This document shows positions 1-7,929 of a stretch of DNA of 64,000 bases, piece by piece; position 1 is the stretch's first letter; each line of letters begins with the position of its first letter. The position numbers were made by a program, and so were the translations under genes. Under the pieces are notes generated by a model. It was given only the letters and a program-made list of their open reading frames with translations, made no database searches and was not told where the DNA came from. The stretch comes from Thalassospira profundimaris (GTDB lineage Bacteria; Pseudomonadota; Alphaproteobacteria; Rhodospirillales; Thalassospiraceae): NCBI RefSeq assembly GCF_003326675.1, contig NZ_JPWF01000002.1, forward strand, positions 464,834 through 528,833, written 5' to 3'.

Positions 1-2056
1 GATCTTCGGAAAGCTTTTCCCAGGCGACAATTGCCTCGGGCGCCATCGCCCCGCAATAAGCGATGACCATTTTGCAATCCTTGCCCGGTTCACGCAGCCA
101 ATAGCCACCGGAAACGATTTCCGATTTGGTGGCATCGGAAAGATCACGTTCGGGCTGTGCCAGCGGCTTGGTCGACAGGCGCAAATAAACCGATCCGCCC
201 TTGGGTGCCTGCAAATGATCAAATGACCAGCCCATGATGGTGGCAAGCTCATCACCAAAGCTTGGCTCAAAGCTGGTCAGGCCGGGCTGCCCCATGCCGA
301 TCATCGGGGTCGAGATCGACTGATGCGCGCCCCCTTCCGGGGCAAGGGTAATGCCGCTTGGCGTTGCCACAACCATGAACCGCGCATCCTGATAACAGGC
401 ATAATTAAGCGCATCCAGACCACGCGCAATGAACGGATCATAAAGGGTGCCAATCGGGAATAACCGTTGCCCGAACAGGCTGTGCGACAGGCCAAGGGCC
501 GCCAGATTCAAAAACAGGTTGTTCTCGGCAATGCCGAGTTCAACATGCTGGCCCTGCGGTGATCTGATCCATTTCTGGGCCGAGGGCACCTTGCGTTCGC
601 GGAATTCATCGGCCAGTTCTTCGCGACCAAACAGACCGCGCTGGTTCACAAAGCCGCCAAGGTTGGTCGACACCGTCACGTCGGGCGATGTGGTCACGAT
701 GCGATCCGAAAGATCGCTATCTTTCATCTTCGCCAGTTCATTCAGGATTTTGCCAAATACTTCCTGCGTGCTGGATGTTTCCACCCGCGCATAGGGCATT
801 TCAGGAATGGCGATGACCTCGGCCATTTTATGACGCGGGGCACGGTCATTGAACGGCGCATTGGCAATATAATCGCGGACACGCTCGGCACTGACATCAA
901 GGCCCGCCGCCATATCCCATTCCTGCCCGTCGGCAATTTTGTTCTGAAGCTTGAAGGCATCCATCTGCGGGATATTCATCAAGCCCGCATGGTTGTCCTT
1001 ATGACCCTGAAGCGGCGTGGCATAGCCCTTGACGGTATAGGCAATAAACACTGTCGGCTTGTCATTGGGGACCGCATCAAAGGCATTCAGAACCGCCTCC
1101 ATGCAATGCCCGCCCAGATTGGTCATCAGATCATGCAGGGCATCATCGTCATAATCGCCAAGCAGGCTTACCAATGCATTATCGCCGGGCATATCGGACA
1201 ATATCTGTTTGCGCCACGCCCCCCCGCCCTGGAAAGTCAGGGCCGAATAGATATCGTTTGGCGCATCATTCAGCCATTTCTTAAGCGACTTACCACCCGG
1301 CTTGGCAAAGGCATCATGAAGCTTGCGGCCATATTTGATGGTGATCACGTTCCAGCCAACCGCACGGAAGAACCGGCCAATAACCCGGAACAGATGCGCA
1401 TCAATCATGCCATCAAGGCTTTGGCGGTTATAATCGATCACCCACCAGACATTGCGAATGTCATGCTTCCAGGTATCCAGAAGCGCCTCATAGATATTGC
1501 CTTCATCAAGTTCGGCGTCACCAACAAGGGCAACCATGCGACCGGGCTTTTCACCCTTGGGCAGCATATCCTTGTAACGCAGGTAATCCTGCGTCAGGGC
1601 CGCGAAGTTGGTCACCGCCGCACCAAGCCCGACCGAGCCGGTGGAAAAATCAACCTGATCCCCGTCCTTGGTGCGCGACGGATAGGACTGCGCGCCACCG
1701 AACGAACGGAAGTTTTCAAGCTTTTCCTTGGTCTGACGACCGAACAGGTAATTGATTGCATGGAAAACGGGGCTTGCATGCGGCTTGACGGCAACCCGGT
1801 CCTGCGGACGCAGAACATTGAAATAAAGCGCCGTCATAAGCGTGGTCATGGAAGCACAGCTTGCCTGATGGCCGCCAACCTTGATGCCGTCGCGTTTCGG
1901 ACGCAGATGGTTGGCATTATGGATCGTCCAGCTTGACAGCCAGCGCACCTTCTTTTCGATCTGACCAAGCATCTCAAGGTCTTCGGCTTTGACATTGCCG
2001 GTGCTGGTTGCTTCGATAATTTCGCCGATTTCCGGGGCGGCATCCTGTGCTGACAT
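1..2056 (-). CDS. Homodimeric pyruvate dehydrogenase E1-like / transketolase-family protein (partial, 3' end outside window)
   Basis: The gene reads leftward from ATG at 2054-2056 (AGG-type ribosome site a few bases upstream) and runs open to base 1, so about 685 N-terminal residues are present. The thiamine-diphosphate motif is visible as GDAELDEGN followed about 25 residues later by DYNRQSLDG, which matches the AceE-like homodimeric E1 group rather than the alpha/beta E1 type. A transketolase pyrimidine-binding region follows (ELGIAENNLFLNLAA, the typical catalytic Glu motif). The likely role is decarboxylation of a 2-oxoacid, either pyruvate or 2-oxobutyrate. In Pseudomonas putida an E1-like gene (mdeB) accompanies methionine gamma-lyase, and a methionine gamma-lyase lies 2.8 kb away here, so 2-oxobutyrate is a reasonable guess. 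No E2/E3 gene is visible. A plain transketolase is the alternative. Confidence 0.8.
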   Translation of the reverse strand, partial: MSAQDAAPEIGEIIEATSTGNVKAEDLEMLGQIEKKVRWLSSWTIHNANHLRPKRDGIKVGGHQASCASMTTLMTALYFNVLRPQDRVAVKPHASPVFHAINYLFGRQTKEKLENFRSFGGAQSYPSRTKDGDQVDFSTGSVGLGAAVTNFAALTQDYLRYKDMLPKGEKPGRMVALVGDAELDEGNIYEALLDTWKHDIRNVWWVIDYNRQSLDGMIDAHLFRVIGRFFRAVGWNVITIKYGRKLHDAFAKPGGKSLKKWLNDAPNDIYSALTFQGGGAWRKQILSDMPGDNALVSLLGDYDDDALHDLMTNLGGHCMEAVLNAFDAVPNDKPTVFIAYTVKGYATPLQGHKDNHAGLMNIPQMDAFKLQNKIADGQEWDMAAGLDVSAERVRDYIANAPFNDRAPRHKMAEVIAIPEMPYARVETSSTQEVFGKILNELAKMKDSDLSDRIVTTSPDVTVSTNLGGFVNQRGLFGREELADEFRERKVPSAQKWIRSPQGQHVELGIAENNLFLNLAALGLSHSLFGQRLFPIGTLYDPFIARGLDALNYACYQDARFMVVATPSGITLAPEGGAHQSISTPMIGMGQPGLTSFEPSFGDELATIMGWSFDHLQAPKGGSVYLRLSTKPLAQPERDLSDATKSEIVSGGYWLREPGKDCKMVIAYCGAMAPEAIVAWEKLSED

Positions 2057-2434
2057 ATTCCTGATCCCTTTTCACGCCTGATCTTCCGGGTCTCTTTCGG
2101 GCGCCTCTTTGGGCCCGTGATATTCCGGTATTGGATTACCGATTTTTAGGCGCCTATTACGGAAATCAAGGGATGACACATGCATTTCACACAAGATTCG
2201 TCACATTTGCTTCAAATGTGGAATCGCCTGCGACAATCCCGCTCGAACCTTCGAATTTCCCGTCTGAAACAATATTTCGCGGTTTTGAAACTCCTATATG
2301 GAAGGGGCGATTCGCCCAGCGAAGTTTCTCAACCATTCTTTCTAAAACTTGAAAGCTCACAACAACTTTTAATTGACACGAAAACTTGAAATAATAGCAA
2401 TATATGCATTGCCTAGTATGGATTTGGAGTCCCA
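2057..2434. other. Intergenic region with an 8-bp palindrome
   Basis: This 378-base gap separates two divergent genes and becomes AT-rich toward the right. Small open frames here overlap each other, have no convincing start and look like noise. A perfect inverted repeat CACATTTG-CTT-CAAATGTG lies at 2202-2220 and could be an operator for either neighbour. The right end provides a GGAG ribosome site for the gene at 2435. Nothing else was recognised. Confidence 0.4.
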
Positions 2435-3475
2435 ATGAATACCGAGATACTTCAGTCTAGCAACATTGCAATTCACTTTGATATTCCCGCGCACGGATTA
2501 CCCCTTAAAACATTCGTAGAAACGGCTTCCGCAGCAGAGGAAGTCATTGAATCTTTAATTGATCAAATCTTCAATGGCAGTGTGGAATACTCTCTTATTG
2601 TTTTACCACCGGAAGTAGGCTCCTTCCGCAGCAAGCTAAAAATAATTGTGATCTCCGTCGGTGCCGCGCTACTTCCTGCTCTTGCAACCGATTTTACATC
2701 AGGGTTGATAGAGGGGCTGACTAATCGAAACCCCAATGAGTGGGGCGAATTGGCAGGCCAAGAGCTACGCAATCTATTCTCGTCCGAGGCAATCGCAGAT
2801 GAACCAGAGGAGGAGCAAACCTCGTTCATTCGCAGTCAGGAATGTAGAGCTGTTGCCAAGATGTTGGCTGCTGCGACAAGTACCTTCATGCAAAGGCCAA
2901 CGAAAGAATTGATCGAAAGCAATATCTCGACCGAGATGTTCCGGGAGGCATTCGCCGCGCGGAACGCATTTTATATAGCATGTCTCGAACATCACGAGAT
3001 TTCAGGAGTCAGCTTTGCCGATACCGAAGACTTCGAAGTCCCTCGATCCGCATTTATTGAATTGCAAACAGTAATCCCTCCCAAAGTTGAGGAAGAAGAC
3101 GAACTGCCGTGGCATGTCGAAACGACGACAATTATCGTTTCATCACCTAACTGGGCAAAAAGTGATAGCAAAAGGCACTGGAAGGGCAAGGACTCAGACG
3201 GCCATGATCGCTATTTCACGATTGATGACGACTCATTTTGGTTCCTTGCAGAACATGAAATGCTGAATTTCCATTTTGCAGATCGGCTACGAGTGCAAAT
3301 CAAATACCATCTGATTGATGATCGAAAGATACACAACACCGTACTACGGGTGCTTCGCTATAATAGCAGACCTGTATCAGAGCCTCTTTCTGAAGACGAA
3401 CTTGAGGAACTAATTGGACCGCATAAAAAAGGTGAGAACACCCAAAATCAGTTCAATTTATTTGACGACCAATAA
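2435..3475 (+). CDS. Orphan protein of unknown function, AT-rich
   Basis: This 346-residue protein was not recognised. ATG at 2435 follows GGAG with good spacing. Residues roughly 65-95 form a hydrophobic stretch (KIIVISVGAALLPALA) that could be one membrane helix or a buried helix. The middle is helical and acidic (EPEEEQ, KVEEEDELPW). The C-terminal third (about 225-310) has alternating hydrophobic and charged residues typical of a beta-rich domain. The extreme C-terminus contains QFNLFDD, similar in form to the QLxLF peptide that binds the DNA polymerase sliding clamp; this may be chance. Base composition is clearly more AT-rich than the flanking genes, suggesting recent acquisition. It stands alone, with neighbours of unrelated function. 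Confidence 0.6.
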   Translation: MNTEILQSSNIAIHFDIPAHGLPLKTFVETASAAEEVIESLIDQIFNGSVEYSLIVLPPEVGSFRSKLKIIVISVGAALLPALATDFTSGLIEGLTNRNPNEWGELAGQELRNLFSSEAIADEPEEEQTSFIRSQECRAVAKMLAAATSTFMQRPTKELIESNISTEMFREAFAARNAFYIACLEHHEISGVSFADTEDFEVPRSAFIELQTVIPPKVEEEDELPWHVETTTIIVSSPNWAKSDSKRHWKGKDSDGHDRYFTIDDDSFWFLAEHEMLNFHFADRLRVQIKYHLIDDRKIHNTVLRVLRYNSRPVSEPLSEDELEELIGPHKKGENTQNQFNLFDDQ

Positions 3476-3607
3476 GATGCAATACGCCATGCCCCCCACG
3501 TAATATGGAAGCAGCAATCAACGCAATCATCAGGCAAAGGCAATCAAATAACCCTGCCACAAAGCACACCAATCACAACGAATGGTCGCAGGTTGAAGAT
3601 CGTCTGA

Positions 3608-4654
3608 TTGTGTAGCGACCAAACCATCCGTATAGTCCTGCGCTCATATCGCACTATACATCGCTATTATCCCGGAACTCTCTTGGTTTTCTCCGCTTTT
3701 ATCGCCGCTATCCGCAACACATTCAGACACAGCGCACAGACGATATTGTTTTGCGCTTTACTGTGTACTTTGCCGGGGTTTGCCCCGGTCAAAGCGGATG
3801 AAAACACCTTACAACCCGCTGCACCAACACCCGGGCAAGAGATCAGGCTGCCGATGGATCAGCAGTCGGCCTATTGCAAGGGCATCACACCGTGGGATCA
3901 ATATTCGGAATATCATGTTGAACTATTGCGCCTTGCCACACGATTAAGCGGCAAGGACATCAAGATCACGCCGGTTTGTATGGATTACCCGACCGAGGAA
4001 CGCCGGGTATCGATGCTGCTTGCCAATGATCCGATCAATACGGTCTATTTTGGCACGTCGCAGGATCGCGAAGACAAATTGCTGGCGGCCTATGTCCCGA
4101 TCTATCTGGGAACGACCGGGCTTCGGCTTTTTATGGTGCGCGATGACAACCTTGCCGCTCTTAATGGGGTCAGGTCGATCAATGATCTTCGCAAATTTTC
4201 GATGGGCCAGGGGCTTGGCTGGCCGGATTCAAAAATCCTGATCGAAAACGGCTTCACGGTTGCCGACGGACGTTACAAGACCCTGCATAAGATGCTCGAT
4301 GCCAAACGGTTTGATCTTTATCCCCGCGCCTTCTGGCAGATCATCGGGGAATGGAGCTGGATGAAGGATCAGGCACCAAACATCACGGTATCACCGGGCA
4401 TTGCGCTTTATTATTCGCAGCCGATCTATTTCTTTTTCAGTCCCAAGGAAACGGAGTTACGCGATGCGGTGCAGATCGGACTGGAACGGGCCTATTCAAA
4501 CGGTTTGATGTTTTATCTTTTAAAGAACCACCCGGAAACAGCACCGTCTTTTCATCTGATTGATTTGCGAAAACTTCGCGTCATTCTCGGAACTAACGAA
4601 AATTTGTCGGAAAAATCAAAAGAATCCATGAATAAATACGGACTTTTTGATTAA
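3608..4654 (+). CDS. Periplasmic solute-binding-like protein (SBP family 3 fold)
   Basis: The reading frame opens with TTG at 3608, but the start is uncertain. Two inverted repeats (TGGTCGC/GCGACCA at 3583-3621 and TATAGT/ACTATA at 3631-3658) overlap the first codons, so TTG at 3683 may be the true start. A Sec signal peptide follows (hydrophobic ILFCALLCTLPGFAP, cleavage near VKA-DE). The mature part resembles amino-acid-type binding proteins reused as sensors: YHVELLRLAT near the start, then a hinge-like segment, and YFFFSPKETELRDAVQIGLE near the end. No permease or ATPase is adjacent, so it may be an orphan sensor or receptor rather than a transport component. The ligand is unknown. Confidence 0.6.
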   Translation: MCSDQTIRIVLRSYRTIHRYYPGTLLVFSAFIAAIRNTFRHSAQTILFCALLCTLPGFAPVKADENTLQPAAPTPGQEIRLPMDQQSAYCKGITPWDQYSEYHVELLRLATRLSGKDIKITPVCMDYPTEERRVSMLLANDPINTVYFGTSQDREDKLLAAYVPIYLGTTGLRLFMVRDDNLAALNGVRSINDLRKFSMGQGLGWPDSKILIENGFTVADGRYKTLHKMLDAKRFDLYPRAFWQIIGEWSWMKDQAPNITVSPGIALYYSQPIYFFFSPKETELRDAVQIGLERAYSNGLMFYLLKNHPETAPSFHLIDLRKLRVILGTNENLSEKSKESMNKYGLFD

Positions 4655-4680
4655 ACCCCCGCTTTAAGCCGAAAAGAGAA

Positions 4681-4766
4681 ACCTGACGCGCCAGCGGGGT
4701 ACGACCCGATCGGCATGAACCTGCCTTATGTCCGGGCTCTGGCGCTGTGGGGGATGCGCGTCAGGT
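4681..4766. repeat. Long imperfect inverted repeat between convergent genes
   Basis: ACCTGACGCG at 4681-4690 is perfectly complementary to CGCGTCAGGT at 4757-4766. Inside it, CAGCG (4692-4696) pairs with CGCTG (4743-4747). The element lies between the ends of two converging genes, so it could be an RNA structure, a REP-like repeat or part of a bidirectional terminator. Confidence 0.55.
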
Positions 4767-4767
4767 C

Positions 4768-4796
4768 AAAAGCCGATCTGTCAAAACAGACCGGCT
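4768..4796 (-). terminator. Rho-independent terminator of methionine gamma-lyase
   Basis: AGCCGATCTGT (4771-4781) and ACAGACCGGCT (4786-4796) form an 11-pair stem with one mismatch and a four-base loop. On the minus strand it is followed by TTTT, in the correct place just beyond the stop codon at 4842. Confidence 0.7.
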
Positions 4797-4841
4797 CTCT
4801 CTTCCTCCCCAGAGGTTGTCCTGGAAATCCGTGTTGCCGGA

Positions 4842-6074
4842 TTATTCGGCCGCAATCGCCATCTCGCCACCATCAAGCGCATTGGCAAGATCGGCCAGGA
4901 TGTCATCAATGCTTTCAAGACCGGCCGACAGGCGGATCAAACCGTCGGTGATCTGATATTCGGCGCGTTCTTCGGCGGTATAGGTCGAATGGGTCATGGA
5001 TGCCGGATGCTGGATCAGGGTTTCGGCATCACCAAGGCTGACCGCACGGGTGATCATATTAAGACCATTCATCAACTTGCGGCCCGCTTCGATCCCGCCT
5101 TTAAGTTCGAATGCGATCATGCCGCCAAAACGGTCCATCTGCTTTTTCGCCAGATCATGCTGCGCAAAGCTTTCAAGACCCGGATAGTAAACCCGGTCGA
5201 CTTTGGGATGGGCCCCCAGAAACGCTGCGATTTTTTCGGCATTGTCGCAATGGCGCTCCATCCGCAGTTCAAGCGTTTTAAGCCCGCGCATCACAAGATT
5301 GGCATCCTGCGCGGATAATACCGCGCCGGTCATGTCCTTAAGACCGACCAGACGCACCTGCGTCATATCTTCAAGCGAACCGATCACCGCACCGGCCATA
5401 AGATCACCATGACCGCCAAGATATTTGGTGGCCGAATGCACAACGATATCCGCCCCCAGTTCAATCGGGCGCTGCAAATATGGCGTGCAATAGGTGTTAT
5501 CAACCACCACCTTGGCACCATGTTTATGGGCAATTTCGGAAATTGCGGCGATATCGACCAGACGCATATTCGGGTTGGCCGGTGTTTCGAAATAGACAAT
5601 CTTGGTCTTGTCCGAAATCGCCTTTTCAAGCTCCGCCGGATCAGTCAGATCGACATGGGTATGCTTGATGCCAAATTTTTCCAGACCATGCCGGAAATAG
5701 GCAAATGTGCAGCCATAAAGGGTGCGATCAACGATGATCTCGTCGCCCGGTTCGATAAAGGTCCAGCAGACCGAGGTAATCGCCCCCATGCCCGATGCGG
5801 TCGCAAGGGCGGCTTCACCACCTTCAAGCACCGCCAGACGTTTTTCCAGAAGATCCAGGGTCGGGTTGGAAATACGCGAATAGATAAAGCCCTGCTCGTC
5901 ACCGGCAAAGAACCGCCCGCCCTGCTCGGCCGTTTCGAACGCAAAGGTCGAAGACATGTAAACCGGCGGGTTCAGCGCGCCATTATGGCTTTGCGGATCA
6001 TAACCGTGGTGGATCGCACGGGTGGCAAAGCCGGTTTTGGCAACATTGCTGTGGCGGGTGTCATTGGCAGACAT
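4842..6074 (-). CDS. mdeA: L-methionine gamma-lyase (PLP-dependent)
   Basis: This enzyme cleaves methionine to methanethiol, 2-oxobutyrate and ammonia in the cytoplasm. The 410-residue length fits the Cys/Met metabolism PLP family. The PLP lysine motif SATKYLGGHGD is present. The residues that mark methionine gamma-lyase rather than cystathionine lyase are visible: YGCTFAYF with the characteristic Cys, and GLKDMTGAVLS with the Lys of the active-site wall. ATG at 6072-6074 was chosen because AGGAG lies just upstream and the family N-terminus fits; an earlier in-frame ATG at 6170 has no ribosome site and would sit upstream of the predicted transcription start. The gene is divergent from a TyrR-like activator, with a -24/-12 promoter and a TyrR box in between. 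O-acetylhomoserine or cystathionine lyase activity is less likely. Confidence 0.9.
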   Translation of the reverse strand: MSANDTRHSNVAKTGFATRAIHHGYDPQSHNGALNPPVYMSSTFAFETAEQGGRFFAGDEQGFIYSRISNPTLDLLEKRLAVLEGGEAALATASGMGAITSVCWTFIEPGDEIIVDRTLYGCTFAYFRHGLEKFGIKHTHVDLTDPAELEKAISDKTKIVYFETPANPNMRLVDIAAISEIAHKHGAKVVVDNTYCTPYLQRPIELGADIVVHSATKYLGGHGDLMAGAVIGSLEDMTQVRLVGLKDMTGAVLSAQDANLVMRGLKTLELRMERHCDNAEKIAAFLGAHPKVDRVYYPGLESFAQHDLAKKQMDRFGGMIAFELKGGIEAGRKLMNGLNMITRAVSLGDAETLIQHPASMTHSTYTAEERAEYQITDGLIRLSAGLESIDDILADLANALDGGEMAIAAE

Positions 6075-6113
6075 GGTAAGACTCCTGAAAAGATGTTTCT
6101 TGCCCTCCACTCC

Positions 6114-6128
6114 GCAATCCGCGTGCCA
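6114..6128 (-). promoter_or_regulatory. Sigma-54 (-24/-12) promoter of methionine gamma-lyase
   Basis: Read on the minus strand the bases are TGGCAC-GCGGA-TTGC, an exact match to the TGGCAC-N5-TTGC core. Transcription would begin near 6102, giving a leader of about 28 bases before the start codon at 6074. Confidence 0.7.
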
Positions 6129-6181
6129 GATTGCAAAACCCGCACTTTTCAAGGCTTTGGCCGAATGCACTACACCATTTG

Positions 6182-6199
6182 TGTAAACAATTATTTACA
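6182..6199. promoter_or_regulatory. Perfect TyrR box
   Basis: TGTAAA-CAATTA-TTTACA is an exact match to the TyrR/PhhR consensus TGTAAA-N6-TTTACA, and the dyad extends one base on each side. It sits about 90 bases upstream of the predicted methionine gamma-lyase transcription start, a usual distance for an enhancer-type activator site. Confidence 0.8.
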
Positions 6200-6257
6200 C
6201 GCAAACTGTCTTAACCACTTAAATCCGCAAAAACACTGGAAATCAGCATCTTGGACG

Positions 6258-6294
6258 CGTACAAATTTCGTTACAGTGTAAACTTATCGGTACA
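6258..6294. promoter_or_regulatory. Two weak TyrR boxes next to the regulator start codon
   Basis: CGTACA-AATTTC-GTTACA (6258-6275) and TGTAAA-CTTATC-GGTACA (6277-6294) resemble degenerate TyrR boxes spaced 19 bases apart, centre to centre. The second ends three bases before the activator start codon, so binding there would be expected to repress the regulator gene itself. Confidence 0.5.
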
Positions 6295-6297
6295 GAC

Positions 6298-7923
6298 ATG
6301 CGGTTCGAAATTCGCGGCGAGAACAGATTGGGCATCACCCGTGATGTCATCAACGTCCTGACCGATCATGGTCTGGATATCCGCACGTTCGAAGTCACCA
6401 CCCATTATATCTATGCCGACATCCCGGCCATTCGCCCGGACCGCTTTCCGCTTTTGGCCCATTCCCTGAAACAGATCCCCGGCATCCTTGATATCCGAGA
6501 GATTGAACGCCTGCCCACCGAACGCAGGCGCGCCCAGCTTCACGCCACCCTTGCCGCCCTTGGCGACCCGGTGATTGCCGTTGATGCCAATGGCCTGATC
6601 GCACAGGCCAATCCGGCGGCACAAGCCATTGCAGGCAGCAACGAAAAACCACTGCGTGATCAGGATATCTCAAGCATACTTGTCGAACCATCCATTGAAG
6701 ATTTACGCCAAAGCGGTTTTCGCCTGCCCGAACATGAAGTCACACTTGGCGGGCAAACCTATTTGCTTCAGGTCGAACCGATTGGTCATGTCGATGACGG
6801 ATCGGACGCAGCCGATGACGAACCCTGGGGCGGCGTCATGGTCTTTCACCGGGCGGCACGGCTGGGCCGGGTGATCACCGCCCTTCAGGATCGCAGCCAC
6901 ACCGGGTTTGACGACATTATCGGCAACAGCCGCACCCTGGCCCGCGCAAAATCACAAGCCCAACGGCTTGCCGGGATTGACGCCCCGCTTCTGATCCTTG
7001 GTGAAACCGGCACCGGCAAGGAGCTTTTTGCCCGCGCCTGCCACCGCGCCAGCAACCGTGCCGATCAACCGTTTCTGGCCCTTAACTGTGCCGCCATGCC
7101 CGAAAGCCTGGCCGAAAGCGAACTGTTTGGCTATGCCGCGGGTGCATTTACCAGCGCGCGTCGCGGCGGCAAGCCGGGCCTTTTGGAACTGGCCGATGGC
7201 GGCACGCTGTTTCTTGATGAAATCGGCGAACTGACCCCGTATTTGCAGGCCAAGCTTCTGCGCGTTTTGCAAGATGGCCGCTTCCGCCGCGTAGGCGGCA
7301 CCGATGAAATCACGGTCGATGTCCGCATCATCAGTGCGACCAATCGCGATCTGGAAACCATGTCCCATGACGGTACCTTCCGCGAGGATCTTTATTTCCG
7401 CCTCAATGTCCTTGGCATCACCCTGCCGCCCTTGCGCGAAAGGGTCGAGGATATCGACGATCTTGCCAAATTCTTCATGGCCCGCACCGCCCAGCAAACC
7501 GAACGCCCGACCCCGCATCTTGCCAAGGACGGACTTGACTGGCTGCGCGCCCATGACTGGCCGGGCAATGTGCGTGAACTCGAAAACACCCTGTTTCGTG
7601 CTGTCGCCCTGCTCGATGGTGATATCCTTGGCGCCCGCGATCTGACCAGTGCCGCAACCGGCACCACAACAACACCCGACATGGCCGCAGCATCGGAAAA
7701 CCCCAATCCATCCGACGCCCAAACCACCCCGTCCAGCGGCCCCGACCTGATCACCCGGGCCTTGGCGCAGGATGACTTCAATGCCGGGCTTGATCTTTTG
7801 GAACGTGAAATGCTGGTACGGCTTTACCCGGATTATCCAAGCTCGCGCAAATTGGCAGAACGACTGGGTGTTTCGCACACATCAATTGCCAATAAACTCC
7901 GTAAATACAACATCGGCACCTAA
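6298..7923 (+). CDS. TyrR/PhhR-like sigma-54-type transcriptional regulator
   Basis: The 541 residues show the TyrR architecture: an N-terminal ACT domain (about 1-70), a PAS domain (about 75-180), an AAA+ domain (about 200-430) with Walker A GETGTGKE near residue 236 and Walker B LFLDEIGEL near 305, and a C-terminal helix-turn-helix (about 515-537, SRKLAERLGVSHTSIANKL) of the TyrR/PhhR kind. The loop that contacts sigma-54 reads GAFTSA (near 282-287) instead of GAFTGA; E. coli TyrR lacks this loop, so this protein may still activate sigma-54 promoters. It is divergent from methionine gamma-lyase, with one perfect and two weak TyrR boxes between, which suggests it senses an amino acid through ACT and controls that gene and itself. 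The ribosome site before ATG 6298 is weak. Confidence 0.88.
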   Translation: MRFEIRGENRLGITRDVINVLTDHGLDIRTFEVTTHYIYADIPAIRPDRFPLLAHSLKQIPGILDIREIERLPTERRRAQLHATLAALGDPVIAVDANGLIAQANPAAQAIAGSNEKPLRDQDISSILVEPSIEDLRQSGFRLPEHEVTLGGQTYLLQVEPIGHVDDGSDAADDEPWGGVMVFHRAARLGRVITALQDRSHTGFDDIIGNSRTLARAKSQAQRLAGIDAPLLILGETGTGKELFARACHRASNRADQPFLALNCAAMPESLAESELFGYAAGAFTSARRGGKPGLLELADGGTLFLDEIGELTPYLQAKLLRVLQDGRFRRVGGTDEITVDVRIISATNRDLETMSHDGTFREDLYFRLNVLGITLPPLRERVEDIDDLAKFFMARTAQQTERPTPHLAKDGLDWLRAHDWPGNVRELENTLFRAVALLDGDILGARDLTSAATGTTTTPDMAAASENPNPSDAQTTPSSGPDLITRALAQDDFNAGLDLLEREMLVRLYPDYPSSRKLAERLGVSHTSIANKLRKYNIGT

Positions 7924-7929
7924 GGCGAA

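Noticed and set aside
830..1936. A 368-codon plus-strand frame at the left edge
   Set aside because: It is antisense to the E1-like gene, which has the thiamine-diphosphate motif and a clear start at 2056.
2131..2389. Two overlapping 69-73 codon frames upstream of the orphan gene
   Set aside because: They overlap each other in different frames, lack ribosome sites and show no protein-like pattern; the region looks like regulatory DNA.
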